Shown: positions 6,103 through 8,354 of the stretch, piece after piece
Numbering within the stretch: the stretch's first letter is position 1
Layout: every line of letters begins with the position of its first letter
NCBI GenBank assembly: GCA_025464925.1
Contig: JAODMS010000210.1
Location: 1-8,354, forward strand
Length of the DNA stretch: 8,354 bases
Source of the DNA: Arthrobacter sp.
Lineage (GTDB): Bacteria > Actinomycetota > Actinomycetes > Actinomycetales > Micrococcaceae
Direction: 5' to 3'
Notes under the pieces: model-generated
Database searches by the model: none
What the model was told of the DNA's origin: nothing
The model's input: the letters and a program-made list of their open reading frames with translations, nothing else
Program-made: the position numbers and the translations under genes

Positions 6103-6408
6103 GGGACCGCCGTCGCTAGCGGACCTCGGCGCCGACGGATGCTCCGCCCCCGCACCGCCGGGCACTCATCGCCCCGGCCGGATGCCGCTGCGACGTCCTC
6201 TACGGAACGCTCGGAGACGGAACCCTCTACCAGGAAAGAACTGCTTCAGCCGACTCCTAGGTACCTGCGATGCAGCATCTTTTGCTAGATGCGGCGGAAT
6301 TTTAGGACGGATGATTCGGTTGCCGTACGCAGGGATGGCACTCTGACACATCCTTGTGGCACGGGAACATTAGCTGCCCACCTGAACCGCAAGGCGAGGA
6401 GAAATCGT
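6103..6408 (+). other. 306-nt intergenic region with weak hairpins
   Basis: No gene is supported here. Just after the SDR stop, CCGTCG (6110-6115) can pair with CGACGG (6133-6138), and TCGGCGCCGA (6126-6135) is a perfect palindrome; with no T-run these are at best weak terminator candidates. A second hairpin is listed separately at 6275-6292. CTGACA at 6343-6348 followed 18 nt later by ACATTA is a poor promoter candidate for the next gene. The next gene's frame is open back to 6289, but this part has no likely start and reads as non-coding. Confidence 0.5.
6275..6292 (+). repeat. Hairpin upstream of the PRISE-type gene
   Basis: GCATCT (6275-6280) and AGATGC (6287-6292) are perfect complements around TTTGCT. 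It lies about 117 nt before the next start codon in a locally AT-richer stretch. Function unknown; it could be a leader hairpin or a regulator site. Confidence 0.35.
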
Positions 6409-7509
6409 ATGACATCGACTGCATCGACCACAGAATCGGATGATCCAGGAAAGCGGACCGCTCTGGTTGTCGGCGCATCCGGGATCGCCGGTTCGGCACT
6501 GGTGGACAAACTGACGGCTGAAGGCTGGCAGGTACTGGCCATGTCACGAAGTGCCGGTCGCCCGAGGTACAACGTTCACTACATTGAGGCGGACCTCTCT
6601 TCTCCGGAATCTGTGGCGGAGGGCCTGACCTCTGAAAGTCCCACCCATGTTTTCTTCACAGCGTGGGCGCGGCAGGACACGGAGGAGGAGAACATTCGAG
6701 TTAACGCAGGCATGCTCCGAAATCTCCTGACAGCCCTTGAAGGGAAACCCGTTGCACACGTGGCCCTCATGACTGGGCTCAAGCACTATCTCGGCCCCTT
6801 CGAGGCCTACGCCGCGGGAGAAATGGCGGACACTCCATTCCATGAAGAAGAACCCCGCCTTTCCGTCAGGAACTTCTACTACGCGCAGGAAGACGAGCTA
6901 TGGTCAGCGGCCGCAAACCAGGGCTTCACCTGGTCCGTACACCGCGCACATACCGTCATAGGCCACGCGGTTGGAAACGCGATGAACATGGGATTGACGC
7001 TGGCCGTACAGGCCACGATCTGTAAAGAGACAGGACGACCATTTATTTTCCCTGGCTCCGAGGCCCAATGGAACAGCCTCACGGATATGACGGACGCCGG
7101 CCTTTTAGCGGACCACATGTTTTGGGCTTCAACAAACCCGGCGGGATCAAACGAGGCCTTCAATGTAGTCAACGGCGATGTGTTCCGTTGGCGCTGGATG
7201 TGGCCGCGCCTCGCCGCCTACTTCGACGTCCAGCCCGAGGGCTATCATGGTCAGCCAAGGCCGCTGGAGGTCCAAATGGCCGGATCAGAAAAGCTATGGC
7301 AGGAGATAGCCGGTGCCCAGAAACTTGCGGAGTCCCGCCTTGAACGTGTGGCATCTTGGTGGCACACCGATGGTGACCTTGGCCGGAACATGGAGGTCGT
7401 AACCGACATGAGCAAGAGCCGCGTCGCCGGCTTCACCGGATACCGGCGAAGCCTTGATGCCTTCACCAGTCTCTTCGACCGCTATCGGGCAGATCACCTC
7501 ATCCCCTAA
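6409..7509 (+). CDS. PRISE-family SDR (progesterone 5-beta-reductase/iridoid synthase-like enone reductase)
   Basis: 366 aa. The ATG at 6409 has an AGGAG site 7 nt upstream. The Rossmann motif is GASGIAGSAL (22-31), followed by an SRS segment (46-48) suggesting NADPH. Two PRISE hallmarks are present: TGLKHYLGPFE (122-132), whose Lys125 matches the family's catalytic Lys, and NFYYAQED (155-162), carrying the catalytic Tyr (157 or 158) instead of a YxxxK pair. SVHRAHTVIGHAVGNAMN (176-193) and FNVVNGDVFRWRWMWP are also typical. Plant members reduce activated C=C bonds of enones and 8-oxogeranial with NADPH; bacterial relatives are known to reduce small enones. Base composition differs from its neighbours: by hand count 33 of 60 are G/C at 7081-7140 against 41 of 60 in the regulator at 3841-3900, which hints at different ancestry. 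Family call is strong; the natural substrate is unknown. Confidence 0.88.
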   Translation: MTSTASTTESDDPGKRTALVVGASGIAGSALVDKLTAEGWQVLAMSRSAGRPRYNVHYIEADLSSPESVAEGLTSESPTHVFFTAWARQDTEEENIRVNAGMLRNLLTALEGKPVAHVALMTGLKHYLGPFEAYAAGEMADTPFHEEEPRLSVRNFYYAQEDELWSAAANQGFTWSVHRAHTVIGHAVGNAMNMGLTLAVQATICKETGRPFIFPGSEAQWNSLTDMTDAGLLADHMFWASTNPAGSNEAFNVVNGDVFRWRWMWPRLAAYFDVQPEGYHGQPRPLEVQMAGSEKLWQEIAGAQKLAESRLERVASWWHTDGDLGRNMEVVTDMSKSRVAGFTGYRRSLDAFTSLFDRYRADHLIP

Positions 7510-7615
7510 ATCCATTCACGGGCATCGTCCGATCTCATCCCAGACGGCGCGCTCACCCTTCCGGGGGCGTCCGGCCACGGAGTACCCTCTTCTGACATCC
7601 GAGGGCGTTTGGTAC

Positions 7616-7882
7616 TTGATCGTGTCCGCCGCCGTCCTCCTTCTTGCCGGAGTTGTCTTCGCGTCCAAAGCAGTTCTGGCCGTGAGGCCAGCGCTTGGCC
7701 AACGCGCCGAAGGTGCCGGCATCCAGAAGGTGGACGACGGGTGGTTGGTTTACAGGTCGGATGAACGGGCGGCTGCGCGCTACGAACAGCACTTTTCAAA
7801 AAGTCCAAGGAATGGCGGGCCAGCCAGGACAAGTGATCGGATTGTGCCCGCTCGGGGCTGGCGGAGTCCTCCGCACAACTAA
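7616..7882 (+). CDS. Possible small single-helix membrane protein
   Basis: I do not recognise a family. The frame reads a strongly hydrophobic stretch, LIVSAAVLLLAGVVFASKAVLAV, then a soluble tail with GIQKVDDGWLVYRSDERAAARYEQHF before a TAA at 7880-7882. Codon choice looks coding-like up to about 7792 (G/C-rich third positions, hydrophobic run with T in the second position) and weaker afterwards. The start is uncertain: TTG at 7616 follows GAGGG (7601-7605) at a long distance, GTG 7622 is an alternative, and an ATG at 7457 in the same frame would overlap the PRISE gene by 53 nt and add a low-complexity N-terminus. It could also be a decayed gene remnant. The minus-strand frames across it show no protein-like character. 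Confidence 0.35.
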   Translation: MIVSAAVLLLAGVVFASKAVLAVRPALGQRAEGAGIQKVDDGWLVYRSDERAAARYEQHFSKSPRNGGPARTSDRIVPARGWRSPPHN

Positions 7883-8081
7883 AAGCCGGGCCGGTGGAAC
7901 CCGTTGTTGCCGGTACCGCGGTCCATACGGAATCGAGCGGCTTTCAGGCGCCTTGAAGGGAACGTCACATTTAGTTGACAGTTCAACAAAAACTGGAGAC
8001 AGTGGAAGAGAAGCTTTAATCACGCAGTCCGGACCGCGTATGCAAGAGACAGTCCCAAACGATCCGAACGGCGCAATCACC
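7883..8081 (+). other. Intergenic region upstream of the DoxX gene
   Basis: 199 nt without a supported gene. The right part is AT-rich and promoter-like: TTTAAT at 8015-8020 resembles a -10 box (one mismatch to TATAAT) with a poor -35 match, CTGGAG, 16 nt upstream. TTGACA at 7975-7980 matches a -35 consensus perfectly but has no good -10 at 16-18 nt. An inverted repeat overlaps it (7974-7987). Confidence 0.4.
7974..7987. promoter_or_regulatory. Candidate operator GTTGA-N4-TCAAC before DoxX
   Basis: GTTGACAGTTCAAC is a 5-bp perfect inverted repeat around CAGT. Compact dyads of this kind are the usual form of MarR-family operators, and DoxX genes are often next to MarR-type regulators or dioxygenases. 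No MarR gene lies in this window. The dyad overlaps a TTGACA -35-like box, which suits repression. The assignment is inference. Confidence 0.35.
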
Positions 8082-8354
8082 ATGAACCAGTCCACCTTAA
8101 CCACCACGGCGCTGACTGTCCTGCGTGTCAGCATCGGATTCATCTTCGCCGCGCACGGCTGGCAGAAGTTCAACGAATTCACCATTGCCGGCACGCAGGC
8201 ATCCTTCACGAAAATGGGCGTTCCGGCAGCGGAGATTGCCGCCCCCGCCGTCGCCACGCTGGAACTGGTGGGCGGCATCGCCTTGATCCTCGGCGTGCTG
8301 GCCCGGATTTTCGCCGCATTGCTCGCCCTGGACATGCTCGGCGCCCTCGTTCTG
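8082..8354 (+). CDS. DoxX-family membrane protein, N-terminal part
   Basis: 91 codons are visible before the right edge cuts the gene. The translation begins MNQSTLTTTALTVLRVSIG and contains the DoxX pattern: a first helix with FIFAAHGWQKF (21-31), a short loop with a Gly/Pro turn (TKMGVPAAEIAAP, 44-56) and a second helix with ATLELVGGIALILGVLARI (58-76), then the start of a third helix. DoxX proteins are four-helix integral membrane proteins tied to redox homeostasis and thiosulfate-quinone or superoxide-related oxidoreductase complexes. An in-frame ATG at 8040, 14 codons earlier, is an alternative start. Neither has a strong ribosome site, and I prefer 8082 because it leaves the usual short N-terminus before helix 1. 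A promoter-like region with a dyad lies upstream, so it is probably a separate transcription unit. Confidence 0.88.
   Translation, partial: MNQSTLTTTALTVLRVSIGFIFAAHGWQKFNEFTIAGTQASFTKMGVPAAEIAAPAVATLELVGGIALILGVLARIFAALLALDMLGALVL

Noticed and set aside
6289..6408. 40-codon N-terminal extension of the PRISE protein
   Set aside because: Basic, low-information sequence; the ATG at 6409 has a strong AGGAG site.
1..8354. CRISPR array, tRNA, rRNA, transposase or phage genes
   Set aside because: No regularly spaced repeats, no cloverleaf-like or rRNA sequence, and no transposase or integrase motifs were seen by eye on either strand.

Overview
The window is high-GC DNA dominated by actinobacterial protein families. 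The XRE/MmyB-type regulator, the AdhC-like alcohol dehydrogenase and the DHA2-type exporter are all common in Actinobacteria. A soil Micrococcales organism (Arthrobacter-like) is my best guess, but no rRNA or other phylogenetic marker is present, so the taxon is inference. I saw no rRNA, tRNA, CRISPR array or transposase.

Left part, minus strand (1-3470): four genes point the same way and look like one operon, read from right to left. They are a 14-helix DHA2/EmrB-type MFS exporter (start GTG at 3470), a YajO-like aldo/keto reductase, an atypical SDR with an NAD(P)-binding fold, and the first 42 codons of a zinc alcohol dehydrogenase that runs off the left edge. Exporter and reductase are tightly coupled: the exporter's stop codon overlaps the reductase's ribosome binding site.

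Middle (3471-3665): a divergent control region separates this operon from an XRE/MmyB-like regulator (3666-4547, plus strand). It holds the most striking non-coding feature, a perfect 24-bp inverted repeat with a 4-nt centre (3575-3626). This is nested in a wider near-palindrome of about 105 bp. The obvious reading is an operator for the divergent regulator, but its size also fits a small palindromic repeat element.

Right part, plus strand (4609-8354): a small FMN-binding-type lipoprotein, a classical SDR with an enlarged loop before its active site, a PRISE-family (progesterone 5-beta-reductase/iridoid synthase-like) enone reductase of lower GC content, a possible single-helix membrane protein, and the start of a DoxX membrane protein cut by the right edge.

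Taken together the window encodes five different nicotinamide-dependent oxidoreductases, an exporter, a flavin-type lipoprotein and a DoxX protein around one regulator. I infer a detoxification or catabolic locus for reactive carbonyl or enone compounds, in which enzymes reduce or oxidise the carbonyl and the MFS pump removes substrate or product. The substrate cannot be read from the sequence. No wholly new system is demonstrated. The palindrome, the PRISE enzyme and the hairpin over a start codon are the items most worth checking.
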